The translations under genes and the position numbers were made by a program. A stretch of 64,000 nt of DNA from an uncultured Flavobacteriaceae bacterium (GTDB lineage: Bacteria; Bacteroidota; Bacteroidia; Flavobacteriales; Flavobacteriaceae), in the NCBI GenBank assembly GCA_943789365.1, contig CALSTV010000001.1, forward strand, positions 3,185,343 to 3,249,342. The letters run 5' to 3'. The notes under the pieces are model-generated. The model was not told the origin of the DNA, searched no databases, and saw nothing but the letters and a program-made list of their open reading frames with translations. Shown piece after piece: positions 41,264 to 50,281 of this stretch; position 1 is the stretch's first letter, and every line of letters starts with the position of its first letter.

Positions 41264-42520
41264 TTATTTCAAGATAAGTTGGTTGTTTGCAAAGACTCCA
41301 TAGGCTTTTCCTTTTAACTCTTTGTGTAAGAAAACAGCGTTTTTGGACGTCGACAAGATATCACTTTCTTGAAAAATGTTTTTGTCAGTTGTATTGAAAA
41401 GTGAAATGGAAACCTTGTTACCTGTGTCGATACTTAAATTTTCAATTTCAAAAATTTCTTTTGGCTTGTGTGTCAAGCAATCGATAATCGTTTCTGTGTC
41501 GAGCACTGTAAGTAAACTTCCAAAGAGACTTTCAAGTCCAATGGTTCCGTATTTAGCATTGCTAAATTCTACTTTCTTATTTTCAATATCAATAGGGTTG
41601 TGGTCTGAAGTAATAATATCTATGGTCCCGTCATTAACACCTTCTATCAATGCAAGTCTATCTTGTTCTGTCCTTAGGGGTGGCAATACTTTTACATTGC
41701 CATCAAAAGATTTCAGTTCTGAATCTGTCAAACATAAGTGATGTGCAGTAACACTACAACTCACCTGTAGGCCTTTTTGTTTGGCTTGACGTATCAAGTC
41801 TACTGATTTTGATGTGCTAATGGTTGGGATATGCAATTTGCCTCCAGTGTATTCTAGGATAGCTATATCGCGAGCAATTTGTAATTCCTCTGCTAAGTTT
41901 GGTATACCTTTGAGACCTAATAATGTACTGTTTTCTCCTTCATTGGCAATCCCTTCCCCTGCAATTACCTTGTTGTTTGGGAAGCTCAACACAAGTCCAT
42001 CAAAGTTTTGAGCGTAGAGTAGGGCAACCTTCATTAGGTTGTCATTACTCAGGGCTTTGTTGTAATCTCCAAAGGCAATAGCACCAACCTGCTTCATATC
42101 GTACAACTCTGCAATTTCTTCTCCCTTGGAAGCTTGCGTTAGACTGGCAATAGGATGTAAGTTAGTGGCTTTAGAATGACTTTCGTTTTTTATAAAAACA
42201 ACAGATGACTTTGTGTCGATATAAGGGTTTGTATTTGAATTCATGGCAACATCTGTAAATCCAGCTTTTGCAGCAACATCAAGTCCGTTTGCGATAGTTT
42301 CTCTTTCCTCATATCCAGGTTCGCCAAAAGAAACACTGGTGTCGAACCAACCGTTTGATACGTGTAGATTGTCAAGTTGTATTTCTTGAACATCCTCCGG
42401 ACAATCTATATGATCGGCAATTTGTACAAAGGTGCTCTCCTTTATAAGAATATCTTGCGTCTTTTTGTGATAAGGACTTTTTTTGTCAAAGATAGTGGCC
42501 GATTTTAATAATATATTCAT
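41264..42520 (-). CDS. pyrC: Dihydroorotase homologue lacking the HxH metal motif
   Basis: 418 residues of the amidohydrolase fold, closest to dihydroorotase, which closes carbamoyl-aspartate in pyrimidine synthesis. The canonical DxHVHxREPG is here DTSVSFGEPGYEERETI, so both His and the Arg are replaced by Ser, Ser and Gly. Later elements are kept, such as TAHHLCLTDSEL and TSDHNPID with the catalytic Asp. Such forms are usual in flavobacteria and may be non-catalytic partners or use an altered metal site. The ATG overlaps the stop of a small upstream gene by four bases. Confidence 0.82.
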   Translation of the reverse strand: MNILLKSATIFDKKSPYHKKTQDILIKESTFVQIADHIDCPEDVQEIQLDNLHVSNGWFDTSVSFGEPGYEERETIANGLDVAAKAGFTDVAMNSNTNPYIDTKSSVVFIKNESHSKATNLHPIASLTQASKGEEIAELYDMKQVGAIAFGDYNKALSNDNLMKVALLYAQNFDGLVLSFPNNKVIAGEGIANEGENSTLLGLKGIPNLAEELQIARDIAILEYTGGKLHIPTISTSKSVDLIRQAKQKGLQVSCSVTAHHLCLTDSELKSFDGNVKVLPPLRTEQDRLALIEGVNDGTIDIITSDHNPIDIENKKVEFSNAKYGTIGLESLFGSLLTVLDTETIIDCLTHKPKEIFEIENLSIDTGNKVSISLFNTTDKNIFQESDILSTSKNAVFLHKELKGKAYGVFANNQLILK

Positions 42521-42690
42521 TGAGCGTGTTGTTTAGAAAGTAGCTGTTCAAAAGCAAAAACAGCAGTGTTATTTCCATTAGAAATTGCTTTTTGCAAGTT
42601 TGATAGTCGTAAAATATAGTGAAAATCAACAGTTTTTGCTAGAAGTGTTAGCATTGGGAAAAGTAAAAAAAATAGATACTTCAACTGCAT
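42517..42690 (-). CDS. Small possible membrane protein coupled to the pyrC-like gene
   Basis: 57 residues from the ATG at 42690 (MQLKYLFFLLFPMLTLLAK); the frame can extend to 42720. The first 20 residues form a signal or membrane segment. The rest (ILRLSNLQKAISNGNNTAVF) is short and unlike any family I know. The stop overlaps the next gene's start as ATGA, and the nucleosidase gene ends 36 bases upstream. This suits a translated link in the operon. It could still be a chance frame. Confidence 0.5.
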   Translation of the reverse strand: MQLKYLFFLLFPMLTLLAKTVDFHYILRLSNLQKAISNGNNTAVFAFEQLLSKQHAQ

Positions 42691-42726
42691 TGATTCATAA
42701 GATTTGTCAAAGATAAGCAAAGAATT

Positions 42727-43464
42727 TTAAATGGAATAGTTTTCCAATATTCCTTTTGCATAATTTGAAGCGATTGATTTGGTGAATTTTGGAAAATCAA
42801 TAGGAGCATCATCATTGGCATTGTCCGAAATGATTCGAATTATTGAAAAAGGTACATCGTATTCAAAACAAACTTGAGCCACAGCAGCGCCTTCCATTTC
42901 TACACATAATGCATTTGGAAGTGCTGTTTTTAATTCATTTACTTTTTTAGCATCGGCAATAAATTGATCACCACTTAAAACAACCCCTTTATGAATGGTG
43001 AGGTTGTCTATGGAAAATTCCTGTAAATCTTTGCTTTCAACGTAATTATGAATGCTGTTAGTAAAATCATGCACTGCCTTTTCTAATTTAATGTTCGTAG
43101 TTGTTGAAAAAGAAGTCTTGTTTAGCAATGGAATTTCAAACCTTTTGAATAAGGGCCGTGTGTCCATGTCATGTTGAAACAATTTAGAGCCTATAACTAC
43201 ATCGCCAACCTTTAAATTGCTATCTAAAGCACCAGCTACACCAGTGAAGATGATTTCATCAATTGCATAATCGTTGATTAGCTGGGTGGTCGTAGCTGCT
43301 GCGGCAACTTTGCCCCATCTAGAAAACACCACCACTAATTGATGAGACCGGAATGTTCCAGCATAGTAGGAACGCATGCCTTTATTTGTAATGCTAACAT
43401 CTTCCAAAGCTTCCACCAAGGTTTGGACTTCTTCTGGCATCGCACTTATAATTCCTATTGTCAT
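42727..43464 (-). CDS. mtnN: 5'-Methylthioadenosine/S-adenosylhomocysteine nucleosidase
   Basis: 245 residues. MTIGIISAMPEEVQTLVEAL is the family start, with FTGVAGALDSNLKVGDVVIG, LSGDQFIADAKKV, CVEMEGAAVAQVCFEYDVPF and the catalytic Asp in RIISDNANDDAP. The enzyme splits adenine from methylthioadenosine and S-adenosylhomocysteine, feeding methionine salvage and removing inhibitory by-products of methyl transfer. It lies 10 bases after the LolD-like gene and is probably co-transcribed with it. Confidence 0.94.
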   Translation of the reverse strand: MTIGIISAMPEEVQTLVEALEDVSITNKGMRSYYAGTFRSHQLVVVFSRWGKVAAAATTTQLINDYAIDEIIFTGVAGALDSNLKVGDVVIGSKLFQHDMDTRPLFKRFEIPLLNKTSFSTTTNIKLEKAVHDFTNSIHNYVESKDLQEFSIDNLTIHKGVVLSGDQFIADAKKVNELKTALPNALCVEMEGAAVAQVCFEYDVPFSIIRIISDNANDDAPIDFPKFTKSIASNYAKGILENYSI

Positions 43465-43474
43465 TTTAATTATA

Positions 43475-44149
43475 TTATTGTTTGTGGGTGTCTAAAATAG
43501 CACCATCTTTCATTTCAATGGTTCGATCTGCCATGGCAGCTAATTTGCTATTATGTGTAACGATTACGAAAGTTTGACCAAGTTCTTCTCTAAGTTTGAG
43601 AAACAAATGGTGTAGATTTTCTGCAGATTTTGAATCTAGATTTCCGCTAGGCTCATCTGCAAAAATAACCGCAGGATCGTTAATCAACGCTCTTGCTACA
43701 GCAACTCTTTGTTGTTCTCCACCAGAAAGTTCATTCGGTTTGTGGGATATGCGCTCAGAAAGACCTAAATAGTCTAGTAGCTTAGCTGCTTTTTGTTCCG
43801 TCTCTTTTTTGTTTTTTCTTGCAATAAAGGCAGGGATACATACATTTTCTAAAGCAGTAAACTCGGGGAGAAGTTGGTGGAATTGAAAAATAAAGCCAAT
43901 ATTGGTATTTCTAAACTTTGATAGCGATTTGTCTGAAATCTTTTCTAAAGAGGTACCATTGATCGTTAAGCTATGTTTGTGCTCTGTACTAGGTTTGTCG
44001 AGCGTACCCAATATTTGTAACAAAGTTGTTTTACCCGTTCCTGACGGTCCAACAATAGCAATAACTTCCCCTTTTTTAATATGAAGATTTACTCCTTTTA
44101 GCACTTCTAAAGGGCCGTATTTTTTATGGATATTTGTCGCTTTTATCAT
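43475..44149 (-). CDS. ABC transporter ATPase, LolD/MacB type
   Basis: 224 residues. Walker [13 protein letters not shown], the Q-loop in [18 protein letters not shown], signature [15 protein letters not shown], Walker [13 protein letters not shown] and the H-loop in [11 protein letters not shown] are all present. The [13 protein letters not shown] segment is characteristic of the LolD branch, which powers release of lipoproteins from the inner membrane. No membrane partner gene adjoins, which is common for lolD in Bacteroidota. It is the first gene of the minus-strand series down to the esterase. Confidence 0.9.
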   Translation of the reverse strand: MIKATNIHKKYGPLEVLKGVNLHIKKGEVIAIVGPSGTGKTTLLQILGTLDKPSTEHKHSLTINGTSLEKISDKSLSKFRNTNIGFIFQFHQLLPEFTALENVCIPAFIARKNKKETEQKAAKLLDYLGLSERISHKPNELSGGEQQRVAVARALINDPAVIFADEPSGNLDSKSAENLHHLFLKLREELGQTFVIVTHNSKLAAMADRTIEMKDGAILDTHKQ

Positions 44150-44301
44150 TTTTTGTCTCTTTGCAATACGAAAATATTAAAAATGCAGCAATTAGGCATT
44201 CCTTTTTTAGCTTTCTTCATAAAATATATATGGGCTAATTTAGGATAGCATAATTTATTATCTTTTTTATGAAAATTCAGAACTTTTCGGGAATGGATTC
44301 T

Positions 44302-44309
44302 TATTTTTG
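44302..44309 (+). promoter_or_regulatory. -7 box of the sucC promoter
   Basis: TATTTTTG lies 26 bases before the sucC ATG. Confidence 0.45.
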
Positions 44310-44334
44310 TCTTGTTTTAATAAATCATATATAG

Positions 44335-45528
44335 ATGAACTTACACGAATATCAAGGAAAAGAAATTTTAAATAGTTTTGGTGTTAGAATACAACGAGGA
44401 ATTGTTGCTCAAACTCCAGAAGAGGCTGTAACTGCGGCAAAAGAATTGACGGAACAAACAGGTACAGGTTGGTACGTTGTAAAAGCACAGGTACACGCTG
44501 GTGGACGTGGTAAAGGTGGAGGTGTTAAGCTTGCAAAAAACTTAGAGGAAGTAAAAACAATCTCTGATTCTATTTTAGGTATGATGTTGGTAACGCCGCA
44601 AACTTCGGCTGAAGGAAAGTTGGTAAACCAAGTATTGATAGCTGAAGATGTTTACTATCCGGGAGATAGTGAGCCAGAAGAATTCTATATTTCTGTTTTG
44701 TTAAACAGAGCTACAGGTAGAAACATGGTTATGTATTCTACAGAAGGTGGAATGGATATTGAAACCGTAGCAGAAGAAACACCACATTTAATTTTTACCG
44801 AAGAAATTGACCCAACTTTAGGAATATTGCCTTTTCAAGCGCGTAAGATTGCTTTCAACTTAGGGTTAAAAGGAAATGCACTTAAGGAAATGACTAAGTT
44901 TGTGACTGCTTTGTATACGGCTTATGACAAATCAGATGCGTCTATGTTCGAAATCAACCCAGTGTTAAAAACTTCAGATGACAAGATTTTAGCTGTTGAT
45001 GCGAAAGTAACCTTAGATGAAAATGCTTTATACCGTCATAAGGACTATGTAGCGTTGAGAGATATTCGTGAAGAAAACCCTATTGAAGTAGAAGCGAAAG
45101 CAGCTGGATTGAACTATGTAGATTTGGACGGAAACGTTGGATGTATGGTAAACGGTGCAGGTTTGGCAATGGGTACGATGGATTTGATAAAGCAAGCTGG
45201 AGGTGATCCTGCTAACTTTTTGGATGTAGGAGGTACTGCAGATGCAAAACGTGTGGAAACTGCTTTTAGAATTATATTAAAAGACAGTAATGTAAAAGCA
45301 ATTTTGGTAAATATCTTTGGAGGTATTGTTCGTTGTGATAGAGTAGCGCAAGGAGTTGTTGATGCCTATACAAACATGGGAGATGCAATCAAGGTGCCAA
45401 TTATTGTTCGATTGCAAGGAACCAATGCTGCCGAAGCTAAAGAATTGATTGACAATAGTGGAATGAAAATTATTTCTGCAACTGAATTCCAGGAAGCAGC
45501 AGATAAAGTGCAGGAAGTATTGAGCTAA
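44335..45528 (+). CDS. sucC: Succinate--CoA ligase (ADP-forming) beta subunit
   Basis: 397 residues. The ATP-grasp start MNLHEYQGKEILNSFGV, the AQVHAGGRGKGGGVKLAK loop, LDGNVGCMVNGAGLAMGTMD and NIFGGIVRCDRVAQGVVDA are all diagnostic. With SucD it makes succinate and ATP from succinyl-CoA in the citric acid cycle. sucD is not next to it, as in many flavobacteria. A hairpin terminator follows at 45553-45586, so it is transcribed alone. Confidence 0.97.
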   Translation: MNLHEYQGKEILNSFGVRIQRGIVAQTPEEAVTAAKELTEQTGTGWYVVKAQVHAGGRGKGGGVKLAKNLEEVKTISDSILGMMLVTPQTSAEGKLVNQVLIAEDVYYPGDSEPEEFYISVLLNRATGRNMVMYSTEGGMDIETVAEETPHLIFTEEIDPTLGILPFQARKIAFNLGLKGNALKEMTKFVTALYTAYDKSDASMFEINPVLKTSDDKILAVDAKVTLDENALYRHKDYVALRDIREENPIEVEAKAAGLNYVDLDGNVGCMVNGAGLAMGTMDLIKQAGGDPANFLDVGGTADAKRVETAFRIILKDSNVKAILVNIFGGIVRCDRVAQGVVDAYTNMGDAIKVPIIVRLQGTNAAEAKELIDNSGMKIISATEFQEAADKVQEVLS

Positions 45529-45552
45529 TCAAATAGTAACTAAATTTTATAG

Positions 45553-45586
45553 AATCCGTTTTCTTTTTAGGAAACGGATTTTTTTA
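45553..45586 (+). terminator. Terminator after sucC
   Basis: AATCCGTTTTC...GAAACGGATT with a T run. Confidence 0.8.
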
Positions 45587-45677
45587 TGACTGGTAATTTC
45601 GTATTAGAATTACAGTTTTGAGTGTTGATTGTTAAGTTTTAAGTTGTTTTTTGGAGAGGTTTCGTTTTTCATTAACC

Positions 45678-45711
45678 ACCAGCTACCAGCTATCAGTACC
45701 AGCCACCAGCT
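45678..45711. repeat. Tandem ACCAGCT-type heptamer repeat
   Basis: Five adjacent units read ACCAGCT, ACCAGCT, ATCAGT, ACCAGCC, ACCAGCT (7-7-6-7-7 bases), between sucC and the NUDIX gene. They are GC-richer than their surroundings and do not encode anything evident. The repeat ends two bases before the NUDIX stop codon. Confidence 0.7.
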
Positions 45712-45713
45712 TT

Positions 45714-46298
45714 TCACCCCATAAGCTTATGAATAATCGCATATTGCAAGAGCATAATTGTCTTGGCATCCGTAATTTTGCCCGTGTTTAATAATTCGAT
45801 AGCATCTGTAAAAGGCATTTCGAGCACTTCAATATCTTCTTGTTCGTGTGCCAATCCGCCACCTTGTTCTAATTTCATGGCATCGGAATATTCGGCAATA
45901 AAGCAATGCAGTTGTTCTGTGACGGCACCAGGAGTCATATACGCTTCAAAAACTTTGGTAACCTTCTGTATTTGATAACCAGTTTCTTCTCTAATTTCTT
46001 TCTTGATGCAGTCTTCTGGATTGTCTTTGTCTAACAAACCAGCACATGTCTCTATTAAGAAACCTGACTCGTTGCCATTTAAAAAACTCGGCATTCGAAA
46101 CTGTCTTATTAAAATGATGTTTTGAGTTTGTTTATTAAACATAAAAACCGCTGCGCCATTCCCTCGGTCGTACGATTCTCTAATTTGAGTTTGCCAAACG
46201 CCATCATTTCTTAAATAGTCAAAAGTTATTTTGTTTAAGACATACCAGTTGTCTGAAAGTACTTCTGTTTCTTTTATAATAACACGATTGTTATCCAT
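45714..46298 (-). CDS. NUDIX hydrolase, NudK/ADP-ribose pyrophosphatase type
   Basis: 194 residues from the ATG at 46298. The Nudix box GLLDKDNPEDCIKKEIREETG is intact, with FMFNKQTQNIILIRQFRMP before it and YMTPGAVTEQLHCFIAEY after it. This is the pattern of ADP-sugar and GDP-mannose pyrophosphatases (NudF/NudK branch). It hydrolyses nucleoside diphosphate sugars to housekeeping ends. The ATG overlaps the stop of the 53-residue upstream gene, which suggests coupling. The frame opens further to 46319, but that would extend the overlap. Confidence 0.9.
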   Translation of the reverse strand: MDNNRVIIKETEVLSDNWYVLNKITFDYLRNDGVWQTQIRESYDRGNGAAVFMFNKQTQNIILIRQFRMPSFLNGNESGFLIETCAGLLDKDNPEDCIKKEIREETGYQIQKVTKVFEAYMTPGAVTEQLHCFIAEYSDAMKLEQGGGLAHEQEDIEVLEMPFTDAIELLNTGKITDAKTIMLLQYAIIHKLMG

Positions 46299-46452
46299 TC
46301 TTTTTTTTGTTGAAGTCAATTAGTTTTTTTGTGTATTCCAATTTGGAGTCGTGACAGTCTTGAAAAATCCCACAAGATACCCCAGGTTTAGCCAGCGTTT
46401 TCTTCGTGTGTTTTTCGGACAGCTTTTCGATATCGGGTGTAAGATATTTCAT
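46291..46452 (-). CDS. Small unknown protein coupled to the NUDIX gene
   Basis: 53 residues from the ATG at 46452 (MKYLTPDIEKLSEKHTKKTL), ending DFNKKKNG; the frame extends to 46512. Two Cys residues lie in GVSCGIFQDCHDSKLEY. No family is recognised. Its stop codon overlaps the NUDIX start by eight bases. It is charged, helical in appearance and without a signal peptide. Confidence 0.55.
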   Translation of the reverse strand: MKYLTPDIEKLSEKHTKKTLAKPGVSCGIFQDCHDSKLEYTKKLIDFNKKKNG

Positions 46453-46616
46453 AGGGACTGCAGTTGACAATAATGCTGTAAAATTACAACTTTTTGAAGA
46501 ATATATTTTCAATAGCTGTTGTTGCGTTAAGCTACAGTTAAGCCTTCAATGTTTTGATAAGAAAAACAAGTCTAATTAAGAAATCAACTATATTTGTGGT
46601 AAAATTTTAAAAGCAT

Positions 46617-47336
46617 ATGAAAATAGCCTTGTTCTCAGACATTCATGCCAACCTGCCGGCATTGGATTCTTTTTTCGCAGATGTAGCTAATTTAAAACCA
46701 GATGGTATTTATTGTTTAGGAGATTTGGTTGGTTATAATATTTGGCCAAATGAAGTAGTGAATGCAATTCGTAACCGACAGATCCCAACCATTTCAGGGA
46801 ATCATGACGCCGTTGTTGGGATGCCTTCTGATAAACCTTCAGGAATATATACCAATGAGGTGTTAGGAACTGATCAGATAAACTACTTACGGTCTTTACC
46901 AGCACATCTAAAATTAGAATTTCAACTTCCAAATGGACCTCTAAATATACTATTGGTACACGGAAGTCCGAGAAGAAATAATGAGTACCTAACAGAGGAA
47001 ACTTCTTCTGAGCTTTTACTTGAGATGATGGAAGCATCTAAGGCAGATATCTTGTGTTTTGGACATACACATATTCCGTTTCATAGAGTTTTAACAACCG
47101 CGAATGGACATTATAAACACGCTATAAACTTAGGGTCTTTAGGGAAACCAAAAGATGGTGACCCAAGAGGTTGTTATGCAGTGCTAACGATTGATGAGAA
47201 GAGTTCTAGCAGGGATAAAGAGAGTGTTAAAGTTTCATTTGCTAGAGTAGTATATCCTGTTGAGAAAGCTGCACAAGCGGTTGAAGGTAGTTCATTGCCT
47301 AATGAATTTGCTACGGCACTTAGATTGGCGAGGTAA
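46617..47336 (+). CDS. Metallophosphoesterase, YfcE/MJ0936-like
   Basis: 239 residues with the calcineurin-like dimetal motifs in order: ALFSDIHANLPAL (DxH), CLGDLVGY (GD), SGNHDAVVG (GNHD), LVHGSPR and CFGHTHIPFHR (GHxH). It is a small cytoplasmic phosphodiesterase or phosphatase of unknown substrate. The C-terminal tail past about residue 200 (DEKSSSRDKESVKVSFARV) is longer than in minimal members. The next gene begins downstream without overlap if the ATG at 47413 is taken. Confidence 0.9.
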   Translation: MKIALFSDIHANLPALDSFFADVANLKPDGIYCLGDLVGYNIWPNEVVNAIRNRQIPTISGNHDAVVGMPSDKPSGIYTNEVLGTDQINYLRSLPAHLKLEFQLPNGPLNILLVHGSPRRNNEYLTEETSSELLLEMMEASKADILCFGHTHIPFHRVLTTANGHYKHAINLGSLGKPKDGDPRGCYAVLTIDEKSSSRDKESVKVSFARVVYPVEKAAQAVEGSSLPNEFATALRLAR

Positions 47337-47412
47337 TTTAGGATACTCCTTTTTGCTTTCTATGTCAATATTTTCAGTATTTTTATCAAAACGACAGCGA
47401 TTAAAATCATCT

Positions 47413-48594
47413 ATGTGGAAATCAATATTTAAAACTTCTATTCGTAACGATTACACCTGTCAGGTGGTTAATACGATTGATGAAATTGATAGGACCCTAT
47501 GGGAACAATTAACGAGAGATGCTTCGATTTATCTGTCTTATTTGTATTTGAAAGCGCTTGAAGACGGGATGTCCAATGAAATTTCGTTTAAATACCTTGT
47601 TTTTTTTAACAAACAAAAAGAAGCGGTTTGTTGTGCTGTGCTTCAGATTGTCAGTTTTAAGTTAGCAGAGTTAATTCAGGATCGAGTCCCAGAAGCATTG
47701 GCTGAAAAAGTTCGTTACGTGCTATCTGAGGATCGCGCATTGAAACTAATGATTTGTGGTAATTTATTTGCCTGTGGAGAGACAGGGATTGCACATCATT
47801 CCTCGTTGAGTAAACCTATAGCTTTGTCTTTAGTTTCTGGTGCGATAGCCGAAATGTATTCTGATAAAAACAAACAAAATAAGATTTCCTTTGCCGTGTT
47901 TAAGGAGTTTTGGCCAGCTTCTGTGTCTATAAGTGATGATTTGAAAAAGGAATCATTTAAAGACTTTTATATAGATGTCAATATGATTGTGGACATTGCG
48001 ATGGAGTGGAAATCTTTTGACGATTATTTGAATGCGATGAATACCAAATACCGAACCAGAGCAAAGAATGTGCTCAAAAAATCGGAAGATGTGAAGTCAA
48101 GAGATTTTTCCGCCTTCGATATTCAAAAATACAGTGAGCAAATAAAAATTCTGTATAAACAGGTCTTGCAACGTGTAGAATATAGTTTGGGAGAATTAAA
48201 TACTGAAACTTTTGTGTATTTCAAAAACAACCTAAAAGACGATTTTGTGTTTACAGGGTATTTTGTTCAAGATAAGATGATTGGCTTTAGTACTGCGTTT
48301 GTTTCAAAAGAATTTGTAGACGCAAATTTTATAGGGATTGATTATGATTATTTAAAAGGCTATAAGTTATACCAAAGAATATTGTATGACTATGTTGCGC
48401 TAGCTATAATCAAAGGTACGCAATCACTTCGATTGGGAAGAACAGCCGAAACTATAAAGAGTGGTGTAGGAGCGCAACCCATAGCGATGAAATTGTATAC
48501 AAGACATAGAAATTGCATTTCGACAGAGTTGATGGGCCCCGTTCTCAATGCGATTAAACCAAAAGAGTATGAACTTAGAACTCCCTTTAAATAA
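47413..48594 (+). CDS. GNAT-type acyltransferase (BioF2/FemAB-like)
   Basis: 393 residues from the ATG at 47413 (MWKSIFKTSIRNDYTC); ATG 47362 is another option, and a frame opening at 47260 would overlap the phosphoesterase gene. The protein has a two-lobed arrangement as in FemAB/BioF2 transferases: an N-terminal substrate lobe and a C-terminal GNAT fold. The C-terminal lobe contains GYFVQDKMIGFSTAFVSKEF and LRLGRTAETIKSGVGAQP. The acyl group and acceptor are unknown. It ends five bases before the hydrolase gene and is probably co-transcribed with it. Confidence 0.7.
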   Translation: MWKSIFKTSIRNDYTCQVVNTIDEIDRTLWEQLTRDASIYLSYLYLKALEDGMSNEISFKYLVFFNKQKEAVCCAVLQIVSFKLAELIQDRVPEALAEKVRYVLSEDRALKLMICGNLFACGETGIAHHSSLSKPIALSLVSGAIAEMYSDKNKQNKISFAVFKEFWPASVSISDDLKKESFKDFYIDVNMIVDIAMEWKSFDDYLNAMNTKYRTRAKNVLKKSEDVKSRDFSAFDIQKYSEQIKILYKQVLQRVEYSLGELNTETFVYFKNNLKDDFVFTGYFVQDKMIGFSTAFVSKEFVDANFIGIDYDYLKGYKLYQRILYDYVALAIIKGTQSLRLGRTAETIKSGVGAQPIAMKLYTRHRNCISTELMGPVLNAIKPKEYELRTPFK

Positions 48595-48599
48595 ATGCT

Positions 48600-49607
48600 A
48601 TGGATTCATTAACACAGATTGTTTTAGGCGCAGCCGTTGGTGAAGCTGTTCTCGGTAAAAAAGTAGGTAACAAAGCTGTTTTATGGGGGGCTATTGCTGG
48701 AACCATACCAGATTTAGATGTGTTGACAAAATTGTTTTTTGATAGCGTGACTGCAAATGAAATGCACAGAGGATTTTCGCACTCTATTGTTTTTTCTCTG
48801 TTATTTGCACCTCTTTTTGGGTGGCTCGTATTTAAGTTGTACAAAGAAAGAGAAGGCACGTGGAAGGGATGGACCAAGCTTTTCTTTTTGTCGTTAGTGA
48901 CGCATCCGCTTTTAGATGCTCATACAACATGGGGAACACAACTGTTTTGGCCGTTGGCGAATAAGATTTCATATAAAAATATATTTGTTGTAGACCCTTT
49001 ATATACACTTCCTTTTTTAGGCTTTTTGTTACTTGCCATGTATCACAAACAAGGAACTGTAAAACGAGCACGTCTTAATAATTTGGGGCTTTATGTAAGT
49101 ACCTCCTATATGTTGTTAACCTTGATATTCAAAGGGATTACTTTTAAAGTGTTTGCAGATAGTTTGAAGGCTCAGAATATTGATTATTCTGAATTAGAAA
49201 CAAAACCAACCCCGTTAAACTCAATTTTGTGGACAGCAAATGTTGAAACGGAGCATGCATATTTAATTGGCTATTATTCCTTGTTCGACAGCTCGAAGGA
49301 AGTACAGTTTACATCATTTCCCAAAAACAGAAATCTACTAGGGACCTACAAAAATAATGAGTTGATAAAGCGTCTTTCGAAGCTTTCAAAAGGTTGGTAT
49401 ACCGTTGAGAAAAGGGGAGAAAAACTATATTTTAACGATTTGCGTTTTGGTTTGTTGGGAGTTGCATCGACCGAAAAACGATTTGTCTTTTCATATGAAT
49501 TGTATGAAGAAGATGGTGTTTTAATGGCTAGAGAAACAGCAAAAAAAACCGATGAGGTTGCGCCTATGTTAGCTGAATTATGGCAACGTATTAAAGGTGT
49601 GTACTGA
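48600..49607 (+). CDS. Membrane-bound metal-dependent hydrolase, YdjM family
   Basis: 335 residues. MDSLTQIVLGAAVGEAVLGKKVGNKA and AIAGTIPDLDVLTKLFF are the signature of the YdjM/LexA-binding inner-membrane hydrolase family (PF04307). Conserved metal-type residues include HRGFSHSI, THPLLDAHTTWGTQLFWPL and the Asp in PDLD. There are about five membrane segments in the first half and a soluble C-terminal part. No activity has been proven for most members. The gene follows the acyltransferase gene by five bases. Confidence 0.87.
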   Translation: MDSLTQIVLGAAVGEAVLGKKVGNKAVLWGAIAGTIPDLDVLTKLFFDSVTANEMHRGFSHSIVFSLLFAPLFGWLVFKLYKEREGTWKGWTKLFFLSLVTHPLLDAHTTWGTQLFWPLANKISYKNIFVVDPLYTLPFLGFLLLAMYHKQGTVKRARLNNLGLYVSTSYMLLTLIFKGITFKVFADSLKAQNIDYSELETKPTPLNSILWTANVETEHAYLIGYYSLFDSSKEVQFTSFPKNRNLLGTYKNNELIKRLSKLSKGWYTVEKRGEKLYFNDLRFGLLGVASTEKRFVFSYELYEEDGVLMARETAKKTDEVAPMLAELWQRIKGVY

Positions 49608-49703
49608 AATAGCAGTAAAATAATTAACGATTCTTAGTCGGTTTTCTTTGAATCACACCATAGGATTGACTATATTTGATTGCATAACCAAACCCCCTAA
49701 CTT

Positions 49704-50048
49704 ATGAAAACTATATATTTTTTTATTGCTACAGTATTGTTTGTGTCAGGAAGTGTATTTTCCCAAGCGAATATAGAGAAACAAGCAAAGAGGACAACAA
49801 AAGAAATGTCTGAAGTAATGGTGCTCAATGATGAGCAATCAACAAAAATATTGGATATAAATATGCGGAAATTTACAGCAATAGCTGAACTTAAAGAAAA
49901 GTATAAAGACGATCCGACCACTATGAAAACTGAAATAAAAAAAGCTACAAAGCCCTTTGCGATGGAAGCTACAGATATAGTAGGCCAAGAAAAGATAGAA
50001 ATTTGGAGAGCTTATTTGAAAGAGAAGAAAAAACAAAAGAACAAATAG
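49704..50048 (+). CDS. Small secreted protein, Lys/Glu-rich
   Basis: 114 residues with a signal peptide (MKTIYFFIATVLFVSGSVFSQ). The mature part is helical and highly charged (EMSEVMVLNDEQSTKILDIN, EIWRAYLKEKKKQKNK) and resembles small Spy-like periplasmic proteins of Bacteroidota, but no defined family was recognised. It is monocistronic, closed by the terminator at 50057-50088. Confidence 0.75.
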   Translation: MKTIYFFIATVLFVSGSVFSQANIEKQAKRTTKEMSEVMVLNDEQSTKILDINMRKFTAIAELKEKYKDDPTTMKTEIKKATKPFAMEATDIVGQEKIEIWRAYLKEKKKQKNK

Positions 50049-50056
50049 CACGAAAT

Positions 50057-50088
50057 AAAAAGGAACCTAATTAGGTTCTTTTTTTTTG
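50057..50088 (+). terminator. Terminator after the small secreted protein gene
   Basis: AAAAAGGAACCTAATTAGGTTCTTTTTTTT; the core GAACCTAATTAGGTTC is an exact palindrome. Confidence 0.8.
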
Positions 50089-50281
50089 CCATTACTATCT
50101 TTATATAATTTTTGTAGTAATCAGTGCGGAATCTACAAGACCTTATTTTATAGAGCCAACCTATCGGCTTAGGAAGGATATATTTATGTTATTTTCTGTA
50201 GTATTTCGACTGTCAAATTCGTTTGTGTTCCTCTATTTTTACATTGTTAGAAAATTTAAAAATTCGTAAAAACACCTACCA

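Noticed and set aside
41376-41741. 121-codon frame antisense to the dihydroorotase homologue
   Set aside because: It is a Ser/Val-rich shadow with no recognisable domain or promoter.
45678-45711. CRISPR array
   Set aside because: Units are only six to seven bases and directly adjacent, without spacers, and no cas genes are present.
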